From: JAWLDA01 sp041686855
GTDB taxonomy: Bacteria > Bacillota > Limnochordia > DTU080 > RSA5
Direction of reading: 5' to 3'
Length of the DNA: 54,165 bases
Assembly (NCBI GenBank): GCA_041686855.1
Contig: JAWLDA010000021.1
Location: 1 to 54,165 of the forward strand
Shown: one piece after another, positions 33,032-41,322 of the stretch
Position numbering within the stretch: position 1 is the first letter of the stretch
How the letters are laid out: each line of letters begins with the position of its first letter
The notes under the pieces: model-generated
Database searches by the model: none
What the model was told of the DNA's origin: nothing
What the model saw: the letters and a program-made list of their open reading frames with translations, nothing else
Program-made: the position numbers and the translations under genes

Positions 33032-34207
33032 CTACAGCGCTACAGATACCTCAAGGGGCTCTCCTCGCCGCTGAATCCCTAGCAGCAGTCTTCCTCCCTC
33101 CCCCACGGCTCGCACAGCTTGTGCTAACTCCTCCACCGTTCCTACCGAGCGCCCATCGACCGAGACGATCACGTCAGTCGCCATCAATCCTGCCCGCTGC
33201 GCGGGTGTGCCGGTACGCACTTCGCGCACAAAGACGCCCCGCTCCGCACCGAGTGGGACGCCCGTCGCTGTCTCAATCGAGCGAGCGATGGCAGGAGTGA
33301 GCGTGCCCCCCAGGATGCCCAAGCGCACAGGGCGTCGACCTTCGACGACCTCCTCGGCCACGCGACGTGCATCATCAATGGGAATGGCGAATCCGAGCCC
33401 TTGAGCCTCAAATCCTGCGACACTGCGCAGGACCGCGGTGTTGATGCCCACAACCCGTCCCGCTCGATCAACCAATGGACCGCCAGAGTTTCCGGGGTTG
33501 ATCGCGGCGTCTGTCTGAATGAGGTTAGTCAATACCACCTCTTGCTCGTGACCGACGACCAATTCACGCTGGAGGGCGCTGACGATTCCGGTTGTAACGG
33601 AGTACTCAAAACCGAATGGATTTCCAATAGCGATGACCATCTGCCCGACCTGCAGGTCAGACGAGCTGCCGAGCGCAGCCGACGGCAACCTGTTGCCATC
33701 GATCCGTATGACGGCCAGGTCGGATTCGGGGAACGAACCAACGACTCGCCCGTCGAATTGCCGGCCGTCCGGAAGCGAGACCACAATCTCACTCGCTCCG
33801 GCGACCACATGGTGGTTTGTCAACACAAGCCCGTCTGGGTCGACGATCACGCCGGAGCCCAGTCCTTCCTCATCGACCGGCACGCGGCCAAAGAGGCCAT
33901 CGATAAACTGCCGCTGTGTCACCGAGATCTTGACAACGGCCTCCCCAACGTCACGCACAGCTCGGACGACCGCTTCGTCACTCTCATCGCCGACACTCCC
34001 GTTGGAAGGACCCGGGCCGCTACGTGGAGCGTTCGATCCCAAACGATCCCCTACTCGCTCTGCAGTACTTGGGCCGCCGGACCCCGGTAGGAGCGCCCCC
34101 CCGAGCACCAGTCCGATGAGGACGCCGACAGTAAGCAGAGCCGCTCCTATCTTTACGGCTCTTAACGCTCTGTGTCTGCCGTTCCATGAGCCAAAACGAT
34201 TCCGCAC
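33032..34207 (-). CDS. htrA: HtrA/DegP-type serine protease with PDZ domain
   Basis: 391-residue membrane-anchored quality-control protease acting outside the membrane. An N-terminal span (AALLTVGVLIGLVLGGALL) is followed by a Gly/Ser/Pro linker, a trypsin-like domain with catalytic His (LTNHHVV), Asp (PESDLAVI) and Ser (INPGNSGGPLVD), and one PDZ domain (GVFVREVRTGTPAQRAGLMATDVIVSVDG). GTG at 34207 follows GAGGTG at normal spacing. Both that site and the GTG are buried in a long hairpin (34202-34256), so translation may be controlled by temperature or another signal. A possible promoter (TTAACA, 17 bases, CCTAAT at 34278-34306) overlaps the end of pdxT. Confidence 0.95.
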   Translation of the reverse strand: MRNRFGSWNGRHRALRAVKIGAALLTVGVLIGLVLGGALLPGSGGPSTAERVGDRLGSNAPRSGPGPSNGSVGDESDEAVVRAVRDVGEAVVKISVTQRQFIDGLFGRVPVDEEGLGSGVIVDPDGLVLTNHHVVAGASEIVVSLPDGRQFDGRVVGSFPESDLAVIRIDGNRLPSAALGSSSDLQVGQMVIAIGNPFGFEYSVTTGIVSALQRELVVGHEQEVVLTNLIQTDAAINPGNSGGPLVDRAGRVVGINTAVLRSVAGFEAQGLGFAIPIDDARRVAEEVVEGRRPVRLGILGGTLTPAIARSIETATGVPLGAERGVFVREVRTGTPAQRAGLMATDVIVSVDGRSVGTVEELAQAVRAVGEGGRLLLGIQRRGEPLEVSVAL

Positions 34208-34256
34208 CCGCAGGTCACCTCATCTCTCTTTGAGGTAGCCTTTCCCACGGGTGCGG
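34202..34256 (-). promoter_or_regulatory. Hairpin burying the htrA ribosome-binding site and start
   Basis: On the minus strand CCGCACCCG (34248-34256) pairs perfectly with CGGGTGCGG (34202-34210), which contains the GTG start. Inside, ACCTCA (34231-34236) pairs with TGAGGT (34217-34222), which contains the Shine-Dalgarno, around an 8-base loop; AGG/CCT pairs can form between the two stems. There is no T run after it, so it is not a terminator. The design is that of a translational RNA switch, such as a thermometer. Confidence 0.65.
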
Positions 34257-34274
34257 TCGGATAGCCAGACTTCT

Positions 34275-34856
34275 TTAATTAGGACGAGCGGAACGGACCA
34301 TGTTAAGGAAGTACTCGTGGATGCGGTCATCGTCGGTCAGTTCCGGATGGAACGACGAGACGAGGAAGTTGCCTTCGCGCGCGAAGACCGGTGTGCCGTC
34401 AACGTCAGCTAGGACTCGTACGTCTTCGCCGACATCGTCTATATAAGGCGCTCGTATGAACACCGCCTTAAACGGCGACTCTCCGAGATCGGGCACCGGG
34501 AGATCGCGCTCGTAGCTGTCGACTTGACGCCCTGAAGCGTTGCGCGTGACGACGAGATCGATCAGTGCCAAGTGAGGAGCCTCACCACCGGAAATCTGTT
34601 TCGCCATAAGTATCATGCCGGCGCAAGTCCCGTAAACGGGCATCCCGTGGGCCGTCCGTTCTCGAATCGCTTGATCCACCTCGTACAGGCGCATCAACTT
34701 GCCGAGGGTGGTGCTCTCGCCACCCGGCAAGATGAGACCGTCGAGCTCACGCACCTGCTCGGCCCGACGGACCGCTACCGGCTCGACGCCAAGACGCCTA
34801 AGCGAGCGCGCATGCTCTTCGACAGATCCTTGTAGCGCTAATACGCCAATCTTCAA
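34275..34856 (-). CDS. pdxT: Pyridoxal 5'-phosphate synthase glutaminase subunit
   Basis: Releases ammonia from glutamine and channels it to PdxS for de novo vitamin B6 synthesis. 193 residues; class I amidotransferase with KIGVLALQGSVEEH, GLILPGGESTTLGKL, nucleophile Cys in YGTCAGMI and the His/Glu pair in SFHPELTDD. TTG at 34856 has GAGGGTGG, formed by the end of pdxS, at good spacing; the pair is translationally coupled. Confidence 0.97.
   Translation of the reverse strand: MKIGVLALQGSVEEHARSLRRLGVEPVAVRRAEQVRELDGLILPGGESTTLGKLMRLYEVDQAIRERTAHGMPVYGTCAGMILMAKQISGGEAPHLALIDLVVTRNASGRQVDSYERDLPVPDLGESPFKAVFIRAPYIDDVGEDVRVLADVDGTPVFAREGNFLVSSFHPELTDDDRIHEYFLNMVRSARPN
34278..34306 (-). promoter_or_regulatory. 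Possible htrA promoter inside the end of pdxT
   Basis: On the minus strand TTAACA (34301-34306), 17 bases, CCTAAT (34278-34283). Five and four of six consensus matches. It would give a leader of about 65 bases that carries the hairpin at 34202-34256. Confidence 0.45.
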
Positions 34857-34859
34857 AGG

Positions 34860-35759
34860 TTACCACCCTCGGCTGGCCAGGCGTTCCTCAGCGGAAATTT
34901 GCCCGACGTTCATGCCTTTCATGGCATCCCCGATCCCTTTGGAGACTTTGGCAATGACCGCAGGATCCTCGTAATGTGCTACAGCCTCAACGACCGCTTT
35001 GGCCCGCGCAGCTGGATTGTCGGACTTAAAGATGCCTGATCCGACAAAGACACCCTCTACACCCAACTGCATCATCAACGCCGCGTCGGCGGGCGTGGCG
35101 ACGCCTCCAGCAGCGAAGTTCACAACTGGGAGGCGGCCGTTCTTGTGCACCTCGACAACCAAGTCGTATGGAGCGTTCAACTCCTTGGCGATGCTCATCA
35201 ACTCTTCGGCGCGAGCGTGGTGGACACGGCGGATATCCTCAGTCACTTGGCGAATGTGACGCACCGCTTCCACGACGTCTCCAGTTCCCGCTTCGCCCTT
35301 GGTGCGAATCATCGCCGCGCCTTCGCCGACGCGCCGAAGCGCTTCACCAAGATTGCGGGCTCCGCAGACAAAGGGAACCTTAAACGTGCTCTTGTCGATA
35401 TGGTAAAGCTCATCGGCCGGAGTGAGGACTTCGCTCTCGTCAATGAAGTCGACCCCCATCGACTCAAGTACCTGAGCCTCAACGAAGTGACCGATGCGCG
35501 CTTTCGCCATCACGGGAATCGTGACGGCTTCCATGATCTCCTCGACAATTCGCGGATCCGCCATGCGCGCGACCCCACCTGCAGCGCGGATGTCCGCGGG
35601 AACACGCTCCAGCGCCATCACCGCCACCGCCCCGGCATCTTCGGCGATTTTCGCCTGCTCAGGCGTGGTGACGTCCATGATGACGCCGCCCTTCAACATC
35701 TCAGCTAGTCCCGATTTTACCCGAAACGTACCTTTATCAGCCGCTGAACTCTCTGTCAT
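34860..35759 (-). CDS. pdxS: Pyridoxal 5'-phosphate synthase lyase subunit
   Basis: Makes PLP from ribose 5-phosphate, glyceraldehyde 3-phosphate and ammonia. 299 residues, among the most conserved bacterial proteins: LAEMLKGGVIMDVTTPEQAKIAEDAGAVAVMALERVP, the catalytic lysine block GGVIMDV/VMAKARIGHFVEAQ, and NFAAGGVATPADAALMMQLG. GGGAGG lies 10 bases before the ATG. An extended -10 element (TGCTATAAT, TATAAT at 35793-35798) lies upstream without a good -35 box. Confidence 0.98.
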   Translation of the reverse strand: MTESSAADKGTFRVKSGLAEMLKGGVIMDVTTPEQAKIAEDAGAVAVMALERVPADIRAAGGVARMADPRIVEEIMEAVTIPVMAKARIGHFVEAQVLESMGVDFIDESEVLTPADELYHIDKSTFKVPFVCGARNLGEALRRVGEGAAMIRTKGEAGTGDVVEAVRHIRQVTEDIRRVHHARAEELMSIAKELNAPYDLVVEVHKNGRLPVVNFAAGGVATPADAALMMQLGVEGVFVGSGIFKSDNPAARAKAVVEAVAHYEDPAVIAKVSKGIGDAMKGMNVGQISAEERLASRGW

Positions 35760-35792
35760 TCTTACATTGCCTCCCTTAAGGCGCTCTAAGAA

Positions 35793-35801
35793 ATTATAGC
35801 A
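35793..35801 (-). promoter_or_regulatory. Extended -10 element upstream of pdxS
   Basis: On the minus strand TGCTATAAT. The -35 region is not consensus, as often in extended -10 promoters. It overlaps the pabC stop. Confidence 0.45.
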
Positions 35802-36657
35802 GTTTCGTCAGGCCAGTACCAGACTCGAGAACGGCACGCACGTCGGCTGCGTACGCACTTTGCAGCGCGCAGATCGCCGGTACGTCCACTCTTAGAGCGC
35901 GCCTGTCCAACTGCTTCACAGCCCGTACGCCCCACAGCGCATTCGTCATAAAGAAACCATCCGCCGCGGCCAGGTAACCCTGGTCGAACGGTGCCTCCTC
36001 AACGTGCAATCCCATATGCAAGGCCAGTTCCAGTACGCGACCGCGTACAATGCCCCCCAGCGCACCGTCGGCCACCGCGGGTGTACGAATCACGCGATCC
36101 ATTACGCCGAAGAGATTGCTCTTAGCCCCTTCAACCGCTCGCCCGGCCGCGTCTGTCAAAATTGCCTCATCAGCGCCGGGGCCCGCTTTCGTCTCCGCCA
36201 GGGCATAAGCGAGGCGGTTGCCACTCTTGGGTACCGCGACGGAGCCGAGCCCGGGCACAACCACATCAGTGATGACAGCGGTCAGAGGCTGCGACGGGCG
36301 AGTGTACGGCACGACTGTCACAAAGGTGACAGGCTCCATCCCGGGGCGTGTCCAGGCGACCGTCACCCGCATGCGCCCATACCCTCGGAAGCGAGCGCCG
36401 AAGAGCGCTGCCGCGCGGAGCATCCACCCGTGCATCTGCTCCGGGGCAGGAACACCGGGCCACATCAAGCGACGTGCAGCCGACTGCAGCCGCTGGAGAT
36501 GCCGGACCTCAAGGTAGAGATGACGCGTCTGCATCGGCCAGACAAGCAAGGTCTCAAATAGTGATTGGCCTCCAACCCACATGGGGCTTGCCAGGTCGAC
36601 TTCGGCCACTGCACGCGCCTGAGACTCCCCGTCCCTCAATACGATTCCCTGCTGCAC
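35794..36657 (-). CDS. pabC: Class IV aminotransferase, aminodeoxychorismate-lyase-like
   Basis: 287-residue PLP fold-type IV protein. It has the family blocks GGQSLFETLLVWPMQTRHLYLEVRHLQRL, the PLP lysine region VAVPKSGNRLAYALAETKAG, DEAILTDAAGRAVEGAKSNLFGV and the FMTNALWGVRAVKQLD ending. Coupling to pabB argues for 4-amino-4-deoxychorismate lyase, which forms p-aminobenzoate for folate; branched-chain aminotransferase is the main alternative. GTG at 36657 has GGGAG 9 bases upstream and lies 13 bases after the pabB stop. Confidence 0.82.
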   Translation of the reverse strand: MQQGIVLRDGESQARAVAEVDLASPMWVGGQSLFETLLVWPMQTRHLYLEVRHLQRLQSAARRLMWPGVPAPEQMHGWMLRAAALFGARFRGYGRMRVTVAWTRPGMEPVTFVTVVPYTRPSQPLTAVITDVVVPGLGSVAVPKSGNRLAYALAETKAGPGADEAILTDAAGRAVEGAKSNLFGVMDRVIRTPAVADGALGGIVRGRVLELALHMGLHVEEAPFDQGYLAAADGFFMTNALWGVRAVKQLDRRALRVDVPAICALQSAYAADVRAVLESGTGLTKLL

Positions 36658-36670
36658 TGCGCCCGCTCCC

Positions 36671-38125
36671 TTACGTCGCCTTGGTCTCTTGGGCAGCAAG
36701 GGCGAGAGCCCGTGCGATTCCCAATCCCTTGTCCAAGGTCTCTTGGTACTCCGAATCCGGATCCGAGTCTGCAACGATAGCGCCGCCGACGTGAAAGTAG
36801 GCTCGACCGTCGGCTAGGCTCAGTGTACGGATGGCAATGTTGAGATCGATGGCTCCGCCGGCGGACAAATACCCGATGGAGCCTGTATAAACACCGCGGG
36901 TAACCCGCTCTAACTCGTCGATGATCTCCATCGAACGAACCTTGGGAGCACCCGTAATCGAACCACCCGGAAAGGCTGAGCGGACGGCGTCGATCGGGGA
37001 GACCTCGGTTCGCAGCTCACCCCGAACAGTACTCACCATGTGCCAAACGGTTGGATGCGCCTCACTCGCCATCAAACGAGGGACATCCACTGTCCCATAC
37101 CTGCAAAAACGACCTAAGTCGTTACGCTCCAAGTCGACGATCATGACGTGTTCGGCCCGATCTTTCTCGCTGCACTCAAGCTCTCGTCGAAGTCGATCAT
37201 CCTCCCCGGCGCTCTTGCCCCGCGGGCGCGTCCCCTTGATCGGTCGGGTCTCGACGTTCGCCCCGTCATAACGGAAGAAGCGCTCCGGTGAGACGCTCAA
37301 CACAGACCACGCTCCTGCATGGAGGTAAGCCCCAAACGGAGAAGGATTCACGCGCCGCAACACGGCGAATAATGCATCAGCAGAGAATGGTGCGGCTACA
37401 TCGAAGCGCTGGGAAAGATTCACTTGGTAGATGTCGCCCGCTCGGATGTACTCTTTCGCCTGTGCGACAGCCTGCGTGTACTCCACTTTAGACATCGACG
37501 CGTGCAGACCGCCGAAGAGACTCGAATCATCGGTCCTCCAAGGCCCGCCGTTTGGCTCAGCATTAGCGTGAGGCGCCGGGGCGGCCTGATGCATCCACGC
37601 CCATACGTCCTCGAGTCTCCGGCGAGCTCTGCTATCGGCGGCGGGACCCTCCTTCGGAAGGCCCGTGGAGAGAATGTATCCTTTCTCGTCCAAGTGGTCA
37701 TAGATGCACGCCACATCAAAGAAGGCAAAATATAGGTCCGGCAAGGGCAGATCGGCCAACAAGCGCGCGGGGACGCGCTCAACAAAGTGGCGCAACTCGT
37801 AGCCGAGGAAGCCCATGGCTCCCCCATGAAACGGAACCTCGATGTCAGGCGCCGTGCTCCGGGCGCGCAACAACTGGTACTCCGCGTCAAGGACCTCAAA
37901 CGGGTCCCCTCGCATCTCGCGCACGCCGCGAGACGACCGAATCGTAATCTGCTCCCCTCTCGCCGTCATTACTTGGTATGGATCGATCCCAAGGATGGAG
38001 TAGCGTCCCATTCCCTGGGCATCCCAGCCGCCTTGGAGCCTAACGGTGTGTGCACAATTCGCCCAGGCCATAAAGAGGGCGTCAAACCGATCCTCGTCAT
38101 CAAAGGAGCGTACAAGCGGAAGCAT
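36671..38125 (-). CDS. pabB: Aminodeoxychorismate synthase component I
   Basis: Converts chorismate and ammonia to 4-amino-4-deoxychorismate. 484 residues of the chorismate-utilising family. The active-site motif is PIKGT (RPIKGTRPRG), the lysine form typical of PabB, whereas anthranilate synthase has alanine there. Also seen are DIYQVNLSQRF, DLERNDLGRFC, VWHMVSTVRGEL and FPGGSITGAPKVRSMEIIDELE. The amidotransferase partner PabA is not in the window and may be shared with tryptophan synthesis. AAGGAG lies 11 bases before the ATG. Confidence 0.93.
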   Translation of the reverse strand: MLPLVRSFDDEDRFDALFMAWANCAHTVRLQGGWDAQGMGRYSILGIDPYQVMTARGEQITIRSSRGVREMRGDPFEVLDAEYQLLRARSTAPDIEVPFHGGAMGFLGYELRHFVERVPARLLADLPLPDLYFAFFDVACIYDHLDEKGYILSTGLPKEGPAADSRARRRLEDVWAWMHQAAPAPHANAEPNGGPWRTDDSSLFGGLHASMSKVEYTQAVAQAKEYIRAGDIYQVNLSQRFDVAAPFSADALFAVLRRVNPSPFGAYLHAGAWSVLSVSPERFFRYDGANVETRPIKGTRPRGKSAGEDDRLRRELECSEKDRAEHVMIVDLERNDLGRFCRYGTVDVPRLMASEAHPTVWHMVSTVRGELRTEVSPIDAVRSAFPGGSITGAPKVRSMEIIDELERVTRGVYTGSIGYLSAGGAIDLNIAIRTLSLADGRAYFHVGGAIVADSDPDSEYQETLDKGLGIARALALAAQETKAT

Positions 38126-38193
38126 CTCGCTATCATCTCCTTATTGCAAAGCCCGTTTCTCATCCTACTCGGCGCATCTCAACCGTAAAGCGG

Positions 38194-38211
38194 GCATCCT
38201 ATCAGGGATGC
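38194..38211. repeat. Short inverted repeat between divergent genes
   Basis: GCATCC (38194-38199) and GGATGC (38206-38211) around a 6-base loop, just before the ribosome-binding site of the plus-strand gene at 38236. Could be a small operator or leader hairpin; nothing more can be said. Confidence 0.4.
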
Positions 38212-38235
38212 GATGCGACGGGAGGAACCAACGAT

Positions 38236-38943
38236 ATGTCTGAATATGAACGCCTGCTCCACGAACGCCGCCACACCCATGACGCCAAGAGAGAGGCACG
38301 CAGACTCAAAGGGGCGCCAGCGTCCGTCCATCCGTGGATCGAAGTTGCGCACTCCAAGCGCGCCCGAGAGCAAGAAGACCACGCAGAGGTTTCGGAGGTT
38401 TTAACCCATAGATCAAGGACAGGACGGAGAGTCACAAGGCTCCTGGTGGGACTCATCGTCGCCACTGGGATTGCCTTATTTGCCGCGTCTTTCACCCCAA
38501 GGGACACGCCTGCGGGCGCGCCGGAACGTCTCCAGGTGACACTCTGGCACTCGCTTGCTGCGCCAGAGGCCACACTCCTCCAAGAATACACACACCAACA
38601 CATGAGCGACGAGGAGACCATCGAGTCGATCGAATTCATCGCTCGGAACGATCTCGAGCAGGCCCTGCGCGTCGCACTTCTGCGTGGACACGCGCCCGAC
38701 GTCGCTATTGTCACCGCCAGTGCAGCCAGTCATTTCGCCTCCGTCGGAATGACCCAACCGTTCGCACCGTTGCGAACTGACGAAGGGGCGCCATCGTATA
38801 TCACACTGGGCGACGCCATTCCGTGGACCGAAGCGCTTGTCGCAGTACGCCTACGCACCCAGTTATCACGGGAGACCGACGTCGCCTTAACCCGATTGTT
38901 CTCAGGGCTTGCGGTTAGGATCGCGGAGAGCCTACACCGATAG
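38236..38943 (+). CDS. Membrane-anchored protein with one lobe of a solute-binding fold
   Basis: 235 residues. A basic, charged cytosolic part of about 65 residues (HTHDAKREARRLKG ...) is followed by one membrane span (LLVGLIVATGIALFAASF, about 69-86). The exported part starts QVTLWHSLAAPEATLLQEYTHQH and continues NDLEQALRVALLRGHAPDVAIVTASAASHFASVG, which resembles the first lobe of family 1 extracellular solute-binding proteins. The rest of such a protein (usually 400 residues) is missing, and the frame closes normally. GGGAGG stands before the ATG at good spacing. It is alone between pabB and folD, with a 12-base tail-to-tail overlap with folD. Function unknown; a sensor or decayed binding protein are options. 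Confidence 0.65.
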   Translation: MSEYERLLHERRHTHDAKREARRLKGAPASVHPWIEVAHSKRAREQEDHAEVSEVLTHRSRTGRRVTRLLVGLIVATGIALFAASFTPRDTPAGAPERLQVTLWHSLAAPEATLLQEYTHQHMSDEETIESIEFIARNDLEQALRVALLRGHAPDVAIVTASAASHFASVGMTQPFAPLRTDEGAPSYITLGDAIPWTEALVAVRLRTQLSRETDVALTRLFSGLAVRIAESLHR

Positions 38944-39792
38944 GTCACGTCGTGCAGCGCGCAGGGTGTTGCGCAACAGCATGGCAATCGTCATGGGGCC
39001 CACGCCGCCCGGTACGGGCGTGATAAACGACGCGACGGACTTGACCCTCTCAAAGTCGACATCCCCAATCAAACCGCCGTCGGCAAGACGATTCACACCG
39101 ACGTCAATCACCAGAGCGCCCGGCTTGACGTGCTCACTCGTGATCATTCCCGGCCTGCCAGCCGCTACCACCAAAATGTCGGCCTGGCGGCACGTCTCTT
39201 GGAGATCCTCCGTCTTGGAGTGAGCCACTGTAACCGTTGCGTCCTCTTGGAGGAGTAAGATCGCGGTGGGTTTGCCGACGATGTTGCTCCGCCCTACGAC
39301 GACGGCGTGCCTTCCTGCAATGGGTACACGAGTCAGCTTGATCAACTCGATCACCCCTGCCGGTGTACAGGGCACTAAGCCGTCCCTACTCCCCGAGACG
39401 AGGAGTCCGGCGTTGATCGGGTGAAACCCGTCGACATCCTTGTGCGGTGCGACTGCCGCGATGATCTCATGTTCGTCGATTTGCTCGGGCAATGGTAACT
39501 GTACCAGTATCCCATGAATATCTTCGCGCTGATTAAGGCGGCGCACAAGTCGGAGGAGATCATCTTGATGCGTACCTTTGGGGAGTTGGTGCTTCTCGGA
39601 GGAGATACCCACCTCTTGACAGGCACGCTCTTTCATTCGAACGTACACCTGAGATGCTGGGTTATCTCCTACCAACACAACAGCGAGTCCCGGGGGGCGC
39701 CTGGTACGGCGTATGTACTCGGCGACATCCTCTTTGAGCGCCCCTCGGACCGCAGCCGCAGCAGCCTTGCCGTCAATGATCTCTCCAGTCAT
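38932..39792 (-). CDS. folD: Methylene-THF dehydrogenase/cyclohydrolase FolD
   Basis: Interconverts methylene-, methenyl- and formyl-tetrahydrofolate. 286 residues. Catalytic residues are visible: Tyr and Lys in SQVYVRMKERACQEVGI, Gln in VQLPLPEQID and Asp in DVDGFHPIN; the NADP site has GRSNIVGKPTAILLLQ and the C-terminus PVPGGVGPMTIAMLLRNT. GGGAG lies just upstream of the ATG. It follows glycerate kinase by 48 bases. Confidence 0.97.
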   Translation of the reverse strand: MTGEIIDGKAAAAAVRGALKEDVAEYIRRTRRPPGLAVVLVGDNPASQVYVRMKERACQEVGISSEKHQLPKGTHQDDLLRLVRRLNQREDIHGILVQLPLPEQIDEHEIIAAVAPHKDVDGFHPINAGLLVSGSRDGLVPCTPAGVIELIKLTRVPIAGRHAVVVGRSNIVGKPTAILLLQEDATVTVAHSKTEDLQETCRQADILVVAAGRPGMITSEHVKPGALVIDVGVNRLADGGLIGDVDFERVKSVASFITPVPGGVGPMTIAMLLRNTLRAARRDLSV

Positions 39793-39840
39793 CTCTGCGC
39801 TCCCACCCCTTCTTCCTCTTTCACAACATCCCGTTCTTGT

Positions 39841-40986
39841 TTACGGGTTATGCCTCGAGCCTAGTGAGATGAGCCGCGCGATCGTCTGGGCGGTGTGCAT
39901 GAGGTGGGTGTGCGTATGGGCCAATGCCTCTGCCAACGGCATCGGGCGCGGCGTGCAGTCTACGACCGCAGCAAAACCGTTCGATTCGAGGAGGTTGAGC
40001 TCCGCTCCGATCCCACCTCCAACAGCAACCACCGGTACACCCATCTGAGCGGCGGCGCGCAAAACGCCGCTGGGTGCCTTACCGAACGCCGTTTGCTCAT
40101 CGATCATTCCCTCACCGGTGATGACCAAATCAGCGCCTCGCACACGCTCATCAAAGCGAACCGCCTCCAAAACCAGTTCGATCCCAGGCATCAGCCGAGC
40201 ATTAAAAAACGCGACCAGTCCTGCCCCAAGGCCGCCTGCAGCGCCTGCCCCGGGAAGAAGGGCTACGTCGCGTCCAATTCGCGCTTTGACAACTTTCGAG
40301 TAGTGACGTAACGCCGCCTCCAACTGCTCGACTTCGCTAGGGCCTGCTCCTTTTTGGGGAGCATACACTCGGCTGGCACCCTGAGGACCGATCAATGGGT
40401 TTTGTACATCACATGCAACGACAAATTCAGTTCGTTCCAGGCGCCGGTCAAGCCCCGATAATTCAATCGAGGCAAGCGAGGCCAAGGAAGCGCCTCCGCG
40501 AGCCAATTCGTTACCTTCAAGGTCGCGAAAGGATGCCCCCAGGGCTTGAGCCATTCCGACCCCACCGTCGTTTGTCGCACTGCCCCCGATTCCCAGGACG
40601 ACGCGCGAACAGCCGGCATCGAGCGCGGCACGCACCAACTCGCCGGTCCCGTACGTCGTCGTAATTAGGGGATTGCGGAGCTCCTGCGGCACGAGCGGCA
40701 GGCCGGAAGCGGCGGCCATCTCGATGACGGCGGTTACACCGTCTCCTAGAACTCCAAAAAAAGCTTCTACTCTCTCATCCAGCGGTCCCGTGACGCGCAC
40801 GCGCTCGATGCGACCGGCCGTCGCCGCCACCAAGGCCTCGGTCGTCCCTTCCCCGCCATCAGCTAGCGGAACTTCGTCGATCTCTGCGTCTGGCCAAACG
40901 CGTCGCAGACCTTCGGATATCGCCGCGGCAACTTGAGGCGCCGTGAGGCTCCCCTTAAACGAGTCAGGCGCGACTACAACTCTCAA
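39841..40986 (-). CDS. glxK: Glycerate kinase, type 1
   Basis: Phosphorylates glycerate (2-phosphoglycerate is the usual product of this family). 381 residues. It begins LRVVVAPDSFKGSLTAPQVA and has EVPLADGGEGTTEALV, GIGGSATNDGGVGMAQALGA and GADLVITGEGMIDEQTAFGKAP. TTG at 40986 is chosen: GGTGG lies 8 bases upstream and the TTG follows the stop of the 63-residue gene by 2 bases; an earlier start would run through that gene. With folD it may share a C1/serine link, but this is not certain. Confidence 0.93.
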   Translation of the reverse strand: MRVVVAPDSFKGSLTAPQVAAAISEGLRRVWPDAEIDEVPLADGGEGTTEALVAATAGRIERVRVTGPLDERVEAFFGVLGDGVTAVIEMAAASGLPLVPQELRNPLITTTYGTGELVRAALDAGCSRVVLGIGGSATNDGGVGMAQALGASFRDLEGNELARGGASLASLASIELSGLDRRLERTEFVVACDVQNPLIGPQGASRVYAPQKGAGPSEVEQLEAALRHYSKVVKARIGRDVALLPGAGAAGGLGAGLVAFFNARLMPGIELVLEAVRFDERVRGADLVITGEGMIDEQTAFGKAPSGVLRAAAQMGVPVVAVGGGIGAELNLLESNGFAAVVDCTPRPMPLAEALAHTHTHLMHTAQTIARLISLGSRHNP

Positions 40987-40988
40987 TT

Positions 40989-41180
40989 TCAGGCCACCGG
41001 TGGATTCTCGGTGGGGCGAGACTGATTGAGCTTTCCTGCGACATCTTCGTCGCAATCAAAGCGGACCACTTTGCCTGACGGGAATAATAACTTAGCAATA
41101 CGGCCACCTTTCCATACGATCGTCACATCTTCATGACTTCGGTACGGACCGGGTGGCACATTCTCCATCCGAATGGCCAT
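40989..41180 (-). CDS. Small 63-residue protein, unknown
   Basis: First gene of the transcript leading to glycerate kinase. The ATG at 41180 has AGGAG and a second GAGGG upstream, and a strong promoter lies 55 bases further on, so it is very probably translated. The sequence (VTIVWKGGRIAKLLFPSGKVVRFDCDEDVAGKL) suggests a small beta-rich domain; there is no signal, span or metal motif. I do not recognise the family. Confidence 0.65.
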   Translation of the reverse strand: MAIRMENVPPGPYRSHEDVTIVWKGGRIAKLLFPSGKVVRFDCDEDVAGKLNQSRPTENPPVA

Positions 41181-41234
41181 TAAACCCTCACTCCTGACAC
41201 CTTGGAAACCGCATACGAGCTTGGAACAAGCGAA

Positions 41235-41264
41235 ATTATAGCAGAACCGCAGTAAAAGAGTCAA
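41235..41264 (-). promoter_or_regulatory. Sigma-A promoter of the 63-residue gene-glxK-folD unit
   Basis: On the minus strand TTGACT (41259-41264), 18 bases, TATAAT (41235-41240), with TGC before the -10 box. Confidence 0.8.
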
Positions 41265-41322
41265 AAATTATGGGTCAGCTTGCCATTCCCTTTTCTCTCA
41301 AACTATGCAAAGGTTGGCCGGG

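Noticed and set aside
34202..34256. Inverted repeat as the terminator of pdxST
   Set aside because: It is not followed by a T run and its 3' arm includes the htrA start codon.
36671..38125. Anthranilate synthase component I (TrpE)
   Set aside because: The active-site PIKGT motif has the lysine of PabB, and the next gene is a PabC-like aminotransferase.
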